Source of the DNA: PALSA-505 sp963699015
GTDB taxonomy: Bacteria; Actinomycetota; Actinomycetes; Streptosporangiales; Streptosporangiaceae
Direction: 5' to 3'
DNA length: 64,000 nt
Assembly: GCA_963699015.1 (NCBI GenBank)
Contig: CAVOSX010000002.1
Coordinates: 744,001-808,000, forward strand
The translations under genes were made by a program, and so were the position numbers. Below the pieces are notes generated by a model. That model was not told the origin of the DNA and made no database searches. It saw only the letters and a list, made by a program, of their open reading frames with translations. Positions 1-8,987 of the stretch are shown here, piece by piece. Positions within the stretch are counted from its first letter, which is position 1, and every line of letters starts with the position of its first letter.

Positions 1-288
1 GCTGGCCTGGCGTGGCATCAGCGGCTGGCCGCTGACCGGGTAACCCGGATGCCGGCACACGCTCGACGGATGGCGGTTCATAGAGTAGTTCCGGGCCGGC
101 GAATCGCAGCTGTCCCGGACGGGATTGCCTGCCGCGCCGGATGAGGTAAACGGTCAAGCCAATGCACGCTCGCCCCGGGGTCCGCTCGCGGCGCAGCAAC
201 CAAGTCTCGCTCAGTTTCGTCTTCGTCAGGCAGGCTAGCCTCGGCCAATGCTGGCCTGCTGACCAGCAGCTTCGCCGAGAGGATAGTC
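1..288. other. Window start, no supported gene
   Basis: An open plus-strand frame runs from the first base to a TGA near 149, but it has a composition unlike neighbouring genes and matches no family I recognise. It could be the tail of a gene that starts outside the window. In M. tuberculosis a TetR gene precedes the DUF3107 gene, but the tail here does not look like TetR. The last bases hold a purine-rich ribosome binding site (GAGAGGA) for the next gene. Confidence 0.3.
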
Positions 289-513
289 GTGGAAGTCAAG
301 ATCGGGATCCAGTCCACGCCGCGCGAACTCGTCGTGGACACGGAAACGGCGGCCGAGGACGTCGAACGCGCTCTGACCGCGGCACTTGCCGACGGCGGCG
401 TGTTCTCGCTGCCTGATGAGAAGGGCGGGAAGATCCTGATCCCGGCCGACAAGATTGCCTACCTGGAACTGGGCAGCTCAGAGCCGCGCCGCGTCGGCTT
501 CGGTAACCTCTGA
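289..513 (+). CDS. DUF3107 family protein
   Basis: This 74-residue acidic protein matches the short actinobacterial DUF3107 family, whose M. tuberculosis member is Rv3208A (TB9.4). It starts at GTG 289 behind a GAGAGGA ribosome binding site. The sequence opens MEVKIGIQ and contains a short region of alternating Asp/Glu and Ala that fits a small alpha/beta fold. No catalytic residues are visible and the biochemical role is unknown. The ferritin-like and RhlE genes follow, as in mycobacteria, which supports the family call. Confidence 0.85.
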   Translation: MEVKIGIQSTPRELVVDTETAAEDVERALTAALADGGVFSLPDEKGGKILIPADKIAYLELGSSEPRRVGFGNL

Positions 514-537
514 CCGGCGCGGGCCGGCCCGGGCTGA

Positions 538-1329
538 TCAGGCGGATAGACCCAGAGCGCTCATCCGCTGGGCGTGCGCGTCGGTGAGTCTCGCGAACAT
601 CCGGCCGATCTCGCCGAGCTGGCTCGCGCCGGCCGCCGTTCCTGCGCCGACCCCCTGCCCGGCGCCCTCGGGCGGCCCGGCGCCCTCTGCCTGCCCGGCG
701 CCCTCGGCCGGCCGAGCGGTGCCGACCGGGGGAGGAACCAGCAGGCAGGCGAGCGCCGGCCGCTGCGCGGCGACCCGCTGGGCCTGGCCGAGCGCCTCCC
801 CGACCAGCCTGCGCGCCCACAGGGCCAGGCGGCCCGCGACCTTCGGGTCGGCGGCGATCGCCGCCCGGACGTGCTCGACCGCGAACTGCGCGTGCCCGGT
901 GTCGGCCAGCACCTCGAGCACCAGCGCCCGCGGCCCCGGTTCCAGCACCTCGGCCACCGCGCGGTAGAAGTCTGCGGCGATACCGTCGCCCACGTAGGCC
1001 TTGACCAGGCTCTCCAGCCAGTCGGACGGGGCCGTCCTGACGTGGAAGGCTTCCAGCGGGCCGGTGAAAGGCTGCATGGCCTGGCCGGGGTCGGTCCCGA
1101 GCCGCTGAAGCTCATCCCGGATCCGCTCGAAGTGAGAGAACTCGGCCACCGCCATGCCGCCGAGCGCGGCCTTGTCGGCCAGCGACGGCGCCAGCGCGGC
1201 ATCTTCGGCCAGCCGGAAGAATGCGTCGAGCTCGGCGTAAGCGAGCAGGCCGAGCAGGTCGATGACACCCTCCCCGGCGGCCGGGCCGGCCGTCTGTGGC
1301 GGCTCACCCGCTGGTTGCGACTCGGTCAC
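538..1329 (-). CDS. Ferritin-like fold-containing protein (MiaE-like)
   Basis: The 263-residue product has a four-helix ferritin-like domain at about residues 20-190. Carboxylate/His metal-ligand patterns are visible: EFSHFE near residue 64 and a Gln-Phe-Ala-Val-Glu-His segment near 150. The family is related to the tRNA hydroxylase MiaE and to diiron proteins, but a tRNA substrate is not shown here. A Gly/Ala/Glu-rich linker with repeated EGAG (about 205-235) precedes a short C-terminal helix. It starts at GTG 1329 and is divergent from rhlE, the arrangement of Rv3210c/Rv3211. A diiron oxidase role is inferred from the family. Confidence 0.8.
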   Translation of the reverse strand: MTESQPAGEPPQTAGPAAGEGVIDLLGLLAYAELDAFFRLAEDAALAPSLADKAALGGMAVAEFSHFERIRDELQRLGTDPGQAMQPFTGPLEAFHVRTAPSDWLESLVKAYVGDGIAADFYRAVAEVLEPGPRALVLEVLADTGHAQFAVEHVRAAIAADPKVAGRLALWARRLVGEALGQAQRVAAQRPALACLLVPPPVGTARPAEGAGQAEGAGPPEGAGQGVGAGTAAGASQLGEIGRMFARLTDAHAQRMSALGLSA

Positions 1330-1573
1330 AGCCGCAGCGTAGCAACGGCTGCCGGCCCGCTCCCGCAGGCGCCGCGTCGGCTCCGGGGCGGCGGGCGTGA
1401 TCCTGGTACACTCGGCTGCGACCCGTGACCGGAATGTGGTAGCGCCAGGTTGTGTTGATCTCTATGGCGGCCCGGATGGGTCGTACCTCGCGGATCCACC
1501 CGAATGCGATTTCCCGCGGGCACCTTGATGGAGGCTGAAGGCCCTGACAACCCAGACACTTAACGAGCAAACC
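1330..1573 (+). promoter_or_regulatory. Divergent promoter and long leader of the rhlE gene
   Basis: About 240 bases separate the ferritin-like and rhlE start codons. The rhlE reading frame stays open upstream of ATG 1574 as far as a TGA at 1526. A GGAGG at 1530-1534 lies 9 bases before a CTG at 1544, whereas ATG 1574 has no ribosome binding site. Translation may therefore begin at CTG 1544 and add ten residues. The rest of the leader is GC-rich, and I see no named riboswitch. Confidence 0.4.
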
Positions 1574-3160
1574 ATGCCGGAGGACGGCCAGGACCTCCCG
1601 GATCAGGCAGCGTCGGCCAGCCACGCAGAACCCGGGCCGTCGGTGAGCCCGCTGGATGCGATCTCGTTCCGGGAACTCAACGTTCACGACGACATCTGCG
1701 CCGCGCTTGAGGACATGGGGATCCGGACCGCGTTCCCCATCCAGGAGCTGGCCCTTCCGATCGGGCTCGGCGGCAGTGACATCATCGGCCAGGCCAGGAC
1801 CGGGACCGGTAAGACGCTGGCGTTCGGGATACCGCTGCTGCAGCACCTGACCGACGCGGCCCGCGTCCCGCAGGCGCTGGTCATCGTGCCCACCAGGGAA
1901 CTGGCGATGCAGGTCGCCGAGGACCTGCGGATCGCGGGCGCCAGGCTCGGCACCCGCGTGCTGACCGTCTACGGCGGCCGGGCCTACGAGCCGCAGATCG
2001 AAAGCCTCAGGACCGGCGTGGACGTTGTGGTCGGGACGCCGGGAAGGCTGCTAGACCTGGCCGGCCAGCGTTACCTCGACCTGTCCGGCGTGCACACGCT
2101 CGTGCTTGACGAGGCGGACCGGATGCTCGACCTCGGCTTCCTGCCCGACGTGGAGCGGATCCTGAAGCTCGTCCCTGACCAGCGGCAGACGATGCTGTTC
2201 TCCGCCACCATGCCTTCCGAGGTCGTCACCCTGGCCCGGCGCCACCTGAACAGGCCGGTGCACGTCCGCGCCGAGGGAAGCGACGAGCCGGAGCATGCCC
2301 CGGACACCGAGCACCACGTGTTCCGCATCCACCACCTGGACAAGATCGAGGTGCTTGCGCGGGTGCTGCAGGCGACAGACCGCGGCTTGACCATGGTTTT
2401 CTGCCAGACCCGGCGGATGGCCGACCAGGTCGCCGGGGCCCTGGAGACCCGCGGGTTCGCGGTCGCAAGCGTGCACGGCGACCTCGGCCAGGGACAGCGG
2501 GAGCGTGCACTGCGCGCGTTCAGGAACGGCAAGGTAGACGTGCTTGTCGCCACCGACGTGGCTGCGCGGGGCCTGGACGTGGACGACGTCACGCACGTGG
2601 TGAACTACGAGTGCCCCGAAGATGACAAGGCTTACCTGCACCGGACCGGACGGACCGGACGGGCCGGGCGGACCGGCATCGCCGTCACGTTCGTCGATTG
2701 GCGCGACATGCACCGGTGGAAGCTCATCGACGAGAGCCTCGGCCTGGGCTGCGCCGAGCCGACCGAGACATACTCCACCTCTGAGAACTTGTTCGGCGCG
2801 CTGCGAATCCCCGAGACAGTCACCGGAACCTTGCCTGTCGGGCAACGGGACCGGGCGGGCCTCGGCGCCGAGGCCATCGAGGACATCGGCGAGACCGGAC
2901 GGGTCAGGTCACAGCGGACCCAGTCGCTGCCCGGCCGCGGGCGAACCGGGCGCGGCCGGACCGCAGGCGGCAAGAACGCGGCCGGCCAGGACCGCGGCAC
3001 CCAGGGCGACGGCGCCGCCCGCGGCAGGTCCGGCCAGGGGAAAGCCCCGCAGGGCCAGGGCGCGGACGGGTCGGCCAGAACGGGCAAGACCCGCACCAGG
3101 GTCCGCCGCCGCACTCGTCGTGGCCAGGACGTTTCCCGTGGCCAGCGGCAAGCCGGCTAG
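1574..3160 (+). CDS. rhlE: DEAD-box ATP-dependent RNA helicase, RhlE type
   Basis: The protein is 528 residues and carries all DEAD-box motifs in order: a Q-motif region (about 33-60), Walker A GTGKT (77-81), PTRELA, TPGR, DEAD (179-182), SAT, ATDVAARGLD and HRTGRTGR (about 356). The last 110 residues are rich in Arg, Gly and Gln, an RGG-like RNA-binding tail common in actinobacterial cold-shock and ribosome-assembly helicases. It probably unwinds rRNA or mRNA structures in the cytoplasm. The marked start is ATG 1574, but a CTG at 1544 has better ribosome-binding-site spacing. The gene is intact. Confidence 0.93.
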   Translation: MPEDGQDLPDQAASASHAEPGPSVSPLDAISFRELNVHDDICAALEDMGIRTAFPIQELALPIGLGGSDIIGQARTGTGKTLAFGIPLLQHLTDAARVPQALVIVPTRELAMQVAEDLRIAGARLGTRVLTVYGGRAYEPQIESLRTGVDVVVGTPGRLLDLAGQRYLDLSGVHTLVLDEADRMLDLGFLPDVERILKLVPDQRQTMLFSATMPSEVVTLARRHLNRPVHVRAEGSDEPEHAPDTEHHVFRIHHLDKIEVLARVLQATDRGLTMVFCQTRRMADQVAGALETRGFAVASVHGDLGQGQRERALRAFRNGKVDVLVATDVAARGLDVDDVTHVVNYECPEDDKAYLHRTGRTGRAGRTGIAVTFVDWRDMHRWKLIDESLGLGCAEPTETYSTSENLFGALRIPETVTGTLPVGQRDRAGLGAEAIEDIGETGRVRSQRTQSLPGRGRTGRGRTAGGKNAAGQDRGTQGDGAARGRSGQGKAPQGQGADGSARTGKTRTRVRRRTRRGQDVSRGQRQAG

Positions 3161-3193
3161 CCCGGCGCCGGCGGCCCGAGGCTGACTTACGCG

Positions 3194-4150
3194 ATGCAGG
3201 GCAAACCCATGTCGGTAGGGTGGCCCCCCGTGAGCGCACCCCGGTCCATCGACGTCCCGGCGGGCGTACGGCGGATCACCCTGAAGACGGCCCGCGGCCG
3301 GTTCGCCGCGCTCGAGGCGATGCCGGCTACCGGGGTTTGCGAACGCCGTCCGGCGCTGCTGGTGCCCGGCTTCACCGGCAGCAAAGAGGACTTCCTCCTG
3401 ATCTTGCACCAGCTGGCCGCGGCCGCCCGCCGGGTGGTGGCTATCGACATGCGCGGGCAGTACCAGACGCCGGGAACCGCTGACCGCGACACCTACCGCC
3501 TTGCCGAACTTGGTGCCGACGTCGGCGCTATCGCGGCCGAGATCGCCGGCGGCCCAAGCCAGGTACCCGCCCGCGGCGAACCGGGGGTGCACCTGCTCGG
3601 TCATTCCTTCGGCGGTCTCGTGGCCACGGAGACGGTCCTGGCCAAGTCCGCCACGATCAGCTCGCTGACCCTGATGAGCTCGGGCCCGGGCAAGCTCACC
3701 GGCTCCGCCGCCGGGGTCCTGCGGGCAGTCGTGACCCCGATCAGGGGACTGACCGGCTCGCGGCTGCGGACCGAAGTCAAGCGAGTGTGGGATCTCCAGC
3801 TGGCCCCGCAGGCGCAGGCCGACGGCGCCCCGCCGGGCATCATCGAATTCCTGCGGCGGCGGATGCTGGGCAGTCACCCCGATGGCCTGGCGGCGATGGC
3901 CGAGCAGCTGCTGGACACCCCGGACCGCACCGCCGCCCTCGCCTCGTCGGCGGGGGCACCGGTTCTCGTGCTGTACGGCGAGTACGACGACAAGTGGGAA
4001 ACCCCGGTTCAGGAGAAGATGGCCGAACGGCTCCGGGCGCAGCGCGTGTGCATCCCCGGGGCCACGCACTCCCCCGCGGTCGAAGCCCCGGAGACCACGG
4101 CCAGCGCGCTGAACAAGTTCTGGAACGCGGCGGAGGACGCTAGCCGCTAG
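3194..4150 (+). CDS. Alpha/beta hydrolase
   Basis: This alpha/beta-hydrolase fold protein is up to 318 residues long. It has an oxyanion-type loop VPGFTGSKEDF, a nucleophile elbow GHSFGG, a late acid in LYGEYDD and the catalytic His in PGATHSP. The substrate cannot be inferred. Starts are possible at ATG 3194, ATG 3209 and GTG 3230; the last gives a protein beginning MSAPRSIDV and may be the true one because the earlier residues are not family-like. It lies 33 bp downstream of rhlE on the same strand and may be co-transcribed. Confidence 0.8.
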   Translation: MQGKPMSVGWPPVSAPRSIDVPAGVRRITLKTARGRFAALEAMPATGVCERRPALLVPGFTGSKEDFLLILHQLAAAARRVVAIDMRGQYQTPGTADRDTYRLAELGADVGAIAAEIAGGPSQVPARGEPGVHLLGHSFGGLVATETVLAKSATISSLTLMSSGPGKLTGSAAGVLRAVVTPIRGLTGSRLRTEVKRVWDLQLAPQAQADGAPPGIIEFLRRRMLGSHPDGLAAMAEQLLDTPDRTAALASSAGAPVLVLYGEYDDKWETPVQEKMAERLRAQRVCIPGATHSPAVEAPETTASALNKFWNAAEDASR

Positions 4151-5047
4151 CCCCTGTTCCGGCGGGTTCGATCCCGTCCCAGGGCTTGTGAGGCTCGGCG
4201 GCGGCCAGGCCCTCCGGACACTGCTGCTGGTAGTCGCACCAGGCGCACCACGAACTCGCCCGAGGCGGGAAGACCTGGTCCGTCTCGGCCTGCGCCAGGC
4301 CGGCCCGGTACCGCTCGTCGGCGGCCGCGCACTCGGCGGCGATGTCCTCGGCCCGGCCGAGCTGCCTGGCGAGCGTCTGCTCGGTGTGCGTCCAGGCCAG
4401 GACCGTGCCGGTCGGCAGGTGATGCAGTTCTACCCGGCGGCAGCCGCGGTGCATCACCCGCTGCGCGGCCAGAGCGTACAGCGCCAGCGGCAGCGAGGTG
4501 CGGGCGTCATCCACGGTGAGCAGATGCCGGCCGGTCTTGTAGTCCACGACCACCAGCTCGGTGCTGCCGTCGCCGTCCGGCCGCTCGTCCAGCCGGTCGA
4601 ACCCGGCCGGAGACCGCGATCCGCTCGGTGCGGGTCGCGACCGTCCGCTCCACGCCCACTGGCTCGACGGCCGGATCGAGCCGTCGCACGTAGCCCTCCA
4701 CCATCTGTCGCGCCCGGCCGCGATGGAGCCGCGACTGCGCCTCGTCGGCGTAGCCCAGGTCGATCCAGCCCCGCTCGACCAGATCGCCGGCCGCGGCCAC
4801 GGTGCGCTGGCTCGAGCGGAAGCCGCCACCACGACGCGAGGGCGGTGTGCACGCTGGCGCCGAGGCTGTTGTGCGCCCAGGGCGGGCCCTTCGGCGGCGG
4901 CGGACGGTCGAGATAGCTCATCCGGTACCGGCGCGGGCAGTCCAGCCAGGTGCTCAGCCGGGTCGGGGTGCAGGTGTACAGCCGCCGCGGCATGCCCTCC
5001 AGGCCGAGTTGCTCTCCGCCTCCCGGGCTGGCGCTGGTCCGGTTCAC
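4140..5047 (-). pseudogene. RecB-family PD-(D/E)XK nuclease, broken by two frameshifts
   Basis: Three reading frames together reconstruct one protein of about 290 residues. The first, from GTG 5047, contains LDCPRRYRMSYLDR. The second, around 4800-4600, contains EGYVRRLDP. The third, to 4140, holds the nuclease core VVVDYKTG and a C-terminal Cys cluster, CAWC followed by QQQCPEG. The early Cys plus three late Cys is the pattern of actinobacterial RecB-like exonucleases with an iron-sulfur cluster. It begins just after the MBL gene stop and probably forms one unit with it. The breaks near 4830 and 4620 may be sequencing indels rather than decay. The native substrate is unknown. Confidence 0.7.
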
Positions 5048-5050
5048 GCC

Positions 5051-5698
5051 CTAGGCGTCCTCACCCGCCGCGGCCGGACCCCCCGACACCCACCCGTCGA
5101 AGGCCTTCTCCGACGCCTCTACCGTGGTTTCCTCGCCGTGCCCGGGCAGCACCCGGGTGCCAGGCGGCAAGGTCAGCAGGTACTCGCCCACCGCGGTCAG
5201 CTGGCCGGGAAAGTCGGGGAACTCCCCGCAGTACCGCGCGGGTCCGCTGGCCAGCAGCGTATCGCCGGAGAACACCGCGCCCAGGTCCTCGCAGTACAGG
5301 CAGACCGAACCCGGGCTATGCCCGGGCGAGAAGATGACCTCCAGCGCGACGTCGGCCACCTCGAAGATCCCGCCGTCGGCCATCTCGATATCGGGCTCCT
5401 CGTCGTGCGTGTCCCGCCAGAACGGGAGATCCCGGGGGTGCAGCGCTATGGGGGCGTCGTCTCGCTCGGCCGTCGCGATCGCGGCCAAGACGTGATCGGG
5501 GTGACCGTGCGTGCAGATGACGGCGATCACCTCACGGTCGTCCACGACCTCCAGCACGGTCTGGGCATCATGGCCGGGGTCGATGACGATCACCTCGGAG
5601 TCGTCGCCGATGATCCAGGTGTTGTTCTCCATCTTGTATGCGGTGCCGCCTTCGGTGACCTCGCCCGAAGTCACCACCTGATCGATCCGCGCGTCCAT
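5051..5698 (-). CDS. MBL-fold metallo-hydrolase (glyoxalase II-like)
   Basis: The 215-residue protein carries the metallo-beta-lactamase signature CTHGHPDH, later zinc ligands in FSPGHSPGS and VFSGDTL, and a final PGHGEET. This fits two-zinc glyoxalase II-like hydrolases. ATG 5698 follows an AAGGAAGG ribosome binding site. It sits directly upstream of the RecB-like gene on the minus strand, 3-4 bp apart. In M. tuberculosis a similar protein (Rv2260) accompanies the S-nitrosomycothiol reductase mscR, which is not present here. A role in thiol-ester or thiol-adduct hydrolysis is possible but not shown. Confidence 0.87.
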   Translation of the reverse strand: MDARIDQVVTSGEVTEGGTAYKMENNTWIIGDDSEVIVIDPGHDAQTVLEVVDDREVIAVICTHGHPDHVLAAIATAERDDAPIALHPRDLPFWRDTHDEEPDIEMADGGIFEVADVALEVIFSPGHSPGSVCLYCEDLGAVFSGDTLLASGPARYCGEFPDFPGQLTAVGEYLLTLPPGTRVLPGHGEETTVEASEKAFDGWVSGGPAAAGEDA

Positions 5699-5915
5699 GC
5701 CGGCCCGACCTTCCTTCCGGCCCTGCTCTGTCCCTGGGTTCAGCCCTGCCTATCACGAGGGCCAGGTCCTGGCGGACGTCGTTCGCCCGCTGCACGAAGA
5801 GCATAGTGGGCACGATCGCCCGCTCCAGAACCGGAAACCGCACATCCAGGTAGCCCAGCAGGGGCCGGCTGACAGCGCGAAGCTGACGATCACCCGAACG
5901 CGGCCAGCGCGGCGC
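5699..5915 (-). other. Intergenic gap with an unexplained open minus-strand frame
   Basis: Between the PHP gene and the MBL gene the minus strand keeps one frame open that reads smoothly (containing RFPVLERAIVPTM and NDVRQDLAL) and runs into the MBL gene. No start codon with a convincing ribosome binding site is visible apart from GTG 5843. I recognise no family. It may be the remnant of an extra gene or a chance frame. Confidence 0.2.
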
Positions 5916-6761
5916 TTAAATCCGGACCGGCACCGCCCCGCTCGATTGCTCAACGAGCCGCCGGTAAGAATCGGGCGCCATCGTCTCGCTGCCGATCCGG
6001 TGCCCGGTGAGCGCTCCGTGGTCGTCGCTCCCCCCGGACGGGACCAGGCCGAGCTCATCCGCGAGATGCTGCAGCCGTGCCCGTTCTGAAGGATCATGAT
6101 CGGGGTGCCAGACCTCGACTCCGGCCAGGCCGCTGCCGGCCAGCCGGGCGATCACCTCGTCCGGGATCATCCAGCTATCCCGGCCCGCACGCGGGTGGGC
6201 CAGCACGGCCACCCCGCCGGCGGCCCGGATCAGCGCGATGGCCCGGACCGGCTCCAGCGCGTACCGGCCCACGTAAGCCCGGCCGCCCATCCCGATCCAC
6301 TCCTTGGTGAACGCCAGCGAGGGCTCATCGATCACGCCCTCGGCCGCCAGAGCCCGCGCGATGTGCGGGCGGCCGACCACCCCGCCGTCGGCCATTTCGG
6401 TCACCTGTTCCCAGGTGACGCCGGTGCCGAGCTCGGCCAGCCGCGAGACCATGGCCTCGGCGCGGCGCACCCGGTCGGTACGGATCCGCTCGCACTGCCC
6501 GGCGAGCTCGGCGTTGGCCGGGTCGAACAGGTAGGCCAGCATGTGCACGCTGTGGCCGTCCAGCCGGCACGACAGCTCCATCCCCGGGACGAAGGTCAGC
6601 CCGGGCGGCAGGTCAAGCAGCGCTTCCCGATGCCCGTCAACCGTGTCGTGATCGGTCAGCGCGACCACGTCGAGGCCGGCCGCCCGCGCCTGGCGCATCA
6701 CCGCGGCGGGCGGATCCGTGCCGTCCGAGACACTGCTATGGGTGTGAAAATCGATGCGCAT
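5916..6761 (-). CDS. PHP domain-containing phosphoesterase (TrpH/RNase AM-like)
   Basis: The protein of about 281 residues has the PHP metal-binding motifs in order: DFHTHSSVSDGT at the N-terminus, ALTDHDT, a central His/Glu region, AHPRAG and GSDDHG near the end. This is the pattern of the TrpH/YciV group, which includes the E. coli 5'-3' exonuclease and 3',5'-nucleoside bisphosphate phosphatase RNase AM. The substrate here is inferred only from family. ATG 6761 is preferred over the upstream TTG 6770 because the metal motif follows at once. The DUF6758 gene precedes it on the same strand, a frequent pairing in actinomycetes. Confidence 0.85.
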   Translation of the reverse strand: MRIDFHTHSSVSDGTDPPAAVMRQARAAGLDVVALTDHDTVDGHREALLDLPPGLTFVPGMELSCRLDGHSVHMLAYLFDPANAELAGQCERIRTDRVRRAEAMVSRLAELGTGVTWEQVTEMADGGVVGRPHIARALAAEGVIDEPSLAFTKEWIGMGGRAYVGRYALEPVRAIALIRAAGGVAVLAHPRAGRDSWMIPDEVIARLAGSGLAGVEVWHPDHDPSERARLQHLADELGLVPSGGSDDHGALTGHRIGSETMAPDSYRRLVEQSSGAVPVRI

Positions 6762-6821
6762 GTTCACCAATGGTATGAGAGGGAAAGCCTGGGCGTACCG
6801 GGAGACGACGTCATGGCCGCC

Positions 6822-7448
6822 TCACCCCGGAAGGCGCGGCGACGGAGCCCCGAACGGCAGGTCCAGATCCTGACCGGGATCGCGCAGATCACGCAGCGTC
6901 ATCGGCTCGACCAGCAGCACCCCCGCGGTGGCCGGCCAGAGCACGGCCCACAGCCAGCGGCCCATCATCTCGCCGGCGAACGCCGCACACTCGGGCGCTT
7001 CCACGTTCCAGAGCGGGAAGTCGTGGTGGCCGAACCGGACGAGCGCATGCGGCCGCCCGGCGGCGAAGCCGTCTCCGGGATCGGGGCCGTCCAGCCCGGC
7101 GAACCTGGCGCCGAGCCCGACACCGAGCTCCTCGGATACCAGCAGCATGTCGCCGGGGCCGCCGACCGGGTTCGGGCCGGACAGCGCGACCACGCAGCCG
7201 TGCATGCCGGTGCGCTCGTCACCCGCTCCGGCGAACCCGGTGATCAGCCACCCGGCCGGCAGCGGCCATGGCAGCCAGACCGGGACCCCGGAGGTGCGCA
7301 GCAGGCCTCCCAGCCCGTCTCGCGACGGACTGTGCACGGCGCCCAGCGGGTGCACCACTCCGTGCAGGTCACAGTGCCAGGCACTGGACCAGGCGCTGGG
7401 GGCCCGCAGCGGTGCTCCGCACCGCGGGCAGGTGGGCGCGGCCCTCAT
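6822..7448 (-). CDS. DUF6758 family protein with N-terminal zinc ribbon
   Basis: The 208-residue protein starts at ATG 7448. An early CPRCG, followed by CDLHG about 17 residues later, looks like a small zinc ribbon. The rest is rich in Gly/Leu/Trp and matches the DUF6758 proteins found beside PHP genes in actinomycetes. No function is known. It lies 60 bp upstream of the PHP gene on the same strand and is divergent from the Nudix gene. Confidence 0.75.
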   Translation of the reverse strand: MRAAPTCPRCGAPLRAPSAWSSAWHCDLHGVVHPLGAVHSPSRDGLGGLLRTSGVPVWLPWPLPAGWLITGFAGAGDERTGMHGCVVALSGPNPVGGPGDMLLVSEELGVGLGARFAGLDGPDPGDGFAAGRPHALVRFGHHDFPLWNVEAPECAAFAGEMMGRWLWAVLWPATAGVLLVEPMTLRDLRDPGQDLDLPFGAPSPRLPG

Positions 7449-7507
7449 GACTACCGAGAGTGATGCTTTCCGGGTCGCCAGTCAAGCCCCGGGGTCATAC
7501 TGGTGAG

Positions 7508-7915
7508 GTGAACGCCCCGGCCGACGTGGTCCCCTGCGTCGGGGCAATCATCAGCGACGCGGCCGGGCGGTTGCTGCTGATCAAGCGGGGCCACGAGCCG
7601 GGCAAGGGGCTGTGGTCGATACCCGGCGGCCGGGTCGAGCCGGGCGAGACGGACGAGCAGGCCGTGATCAGGGAGGTCAGGGAGGAGACCGGGCTGGCCG
7701 TGCGGCCGGGACGGCTGATCGGCACGGTGCGGCGGGCGGCGCTGGGCGGGGCGGTGCTGGACATCCGCGATTACGCGGCCACGGTGACCGGCGGCGCGCT
7801 GACCGCTGGCGACGACGCCGACGACGCCCGCTGGGCCGGCCGGGACGAGCTGGCCGGGCTGCCGCTGACCGACGGCCTGGCCGAAGCGCTCACCGACTGG
7901 GGCGTCCTGGACTAG
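7508..7915 (+). CDS. Nudix hydrolase
   Basis: The 135-residue protein contains a full Nudix box: GGRVEPGETDEQAVIREV followed by REETGL. This predicts metal-dependent cleavage of a nucleoside diphosphate linked to another moiety. The substrate class cannot be assigned. I chose GTG 7508 (MNAPADVVP) rather than an upstream start at 7460, since the conserved region starts right after it and GGTGAG lies just before. It is divergent from the DUF6758 gene and convergent with the CitE-like gene. Confidence 0.88.
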   Translation: MNAPADVVPCVGAIISDAAGRLLLIKRGHEPGKGLWSIPGGRVEPGETDEQAVIREVREETGLAVRPGRLIGTVRRAALGGAVLDIRDYAATVTGGALTAGDDADDARWAGRDELAGLPLTDGLAEALTDWGVLD

Positions 7916-7924
7916 CGCGCCCGC

Positions 7925-8869
7925 CTAGCCGGGGCGGAAGCGGCGGGTGCGGGGCAGGCCCGCGGCGCGGCCTTTCACGGCGGCGGCCAGGGCCAGCTTG
8001 CGGGTGGCCTCGTCGATCATCTCGCCGTCCAACATGGCCGCGCCGCGCTGCTCGGTTCCGGTGTGGTACCCGTAGGCCTCCAGGATCAGCTCGGCCCGGT
8101 CGTACTCGTCGGGGGCCGGCGTGAAGGCCTGATTGACGGCATCGATCTGGCTGGGATGCACGACCCATTTCCCGTCGTAGCCGAGCGCGGCCGCGCTGGC
8201 CGCTGCCCGCCCCAGCCCGGCCAGGTCGGCGATCCGCGCGTACGGGCCGTCGATGGCCATCAGCCCCTGGCTGCGCGCCGCGACCAGGATGCGAAGCAGC
8301 GGGTAGTGGAAGGCGTCGCCTTCGTATCCGGCGGGCTGGGCTCCGACGGCCAGCGATCTCATGCCCAGGCTGGCCATGAAGTCGGCCGGCCCGAAGACGA
8401 GCGCCTCCAGCCGGGGCGAGGCCGCGGCTATCGCGTCCGCGGCCGCCAGCCCGCCGGCGTCCTCGATCTGCGCCTCGATGCCGATCCGGCCGGCCTGCTG
8501 GCCCAGTGCGCTCTCCAGCTGGGTGAGCAGCAGGTCGAGCCAGCTGACGTCCGCCGGGCCGGTGACCTTGGGCAGCACGATGGCGTCCAGGTCCGCCGCG
8601 GCGCCCTCGACCACGTCGATCACGTCACGGTAGGCCCACGGCGTGCGGACGTCGTTGACCCGGACCGCCCGGAGCTTGCCGCCCCAATCGCCCGAGGTGA
8701 GCGCCTCGATCACGGTCTCGCGGGCGGCGGACTTGGCCGCGGGGGCGACCGAGTCCTCCAGGTCGAGGAACACCTCGTCGCAGGGCAGCCCCCTGGCCTT
8801 GTCGATGAACCGGCGGGAACTGCCGGGGACTGCCAGGCAGGACCGGCGGGGGCGATAGGCGCGAGCCAT
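7925..8869 (-). CDS. HpcH/HpaI aldolase / citrate lyase beta-like (CitE)
   Basis: This 314-residue TIM-barrel lyase has family landmarks SCLAVPGSSRRF, EVFLDLEDSV, a central Arg in LRAVRVND, the metal-binding Glu in IEAQIEDAGG, FGPADFMASLG and GKWVVHPSQI. CitE-like proteins cleave or form acyl-CoA esters such as malyl- or citramalyl-CoA. The native substrate is not evident. ATG 8869 is chosen because the conserved N-terminus follows; an upstream ATG at 8887 is in frame. The gene ends 9 bp from the convergent Nudix gene. Confidence 0.88.
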   Translation of the reverse strand: MARAYRPRRSCLAVPGSSRRFIDKARGLPCDEVFLDLEDSVAPAAKSAARETVIEALTSGDWGGKLRAVRVNDVRTPWAYRDVIDVVEGAAADLDAIVLPKVTGPADVSWLDLLLTQLESALGQQAGRIGIEAQIEDAGGLAAADAIAAASPRLEALVFGPADFMASLGMRSLAVGAQPAGYEGDAFHYPLLRILVAARSQGLMAIDGPYARIADLAGLGRAAASAAALGYDGKWVVHPSQIDAVNQAFTPAPDEYDRAELILEAYGYHTGTEQRGAAMLDGEMIDEATRKLALAAAVKGRAAGLPRTRRFRPG

Positions 8870-8987
8870 GGAACGGCAGGCTACCAACCGTCACGGCGGT
8901 CGGGACCGTGACCGCGGACGAGGCGTCCGGCGGCCGGTTCGACCTGCGGGCGAGCGGGCGACCGGCCCCTCGCCCCTTTCTGCCGGC

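Noticed and set aside
4150..4190. tRNA-like TTCGATCCC segment
   Set aside because: The surrounding bases do not fold into a cloverleaf, and the segment encodes the conserved end of the RecB-like protein.
6096..7463. 455-codon plus-strand open frame opposite the PHP and DUF6758 genes
   Set aside because: It is the antisense of two genes with clear family motifs; its product is Arg/Gly/Pro-rich with no homology, as expected for a shadow frame in high-GC DNA.
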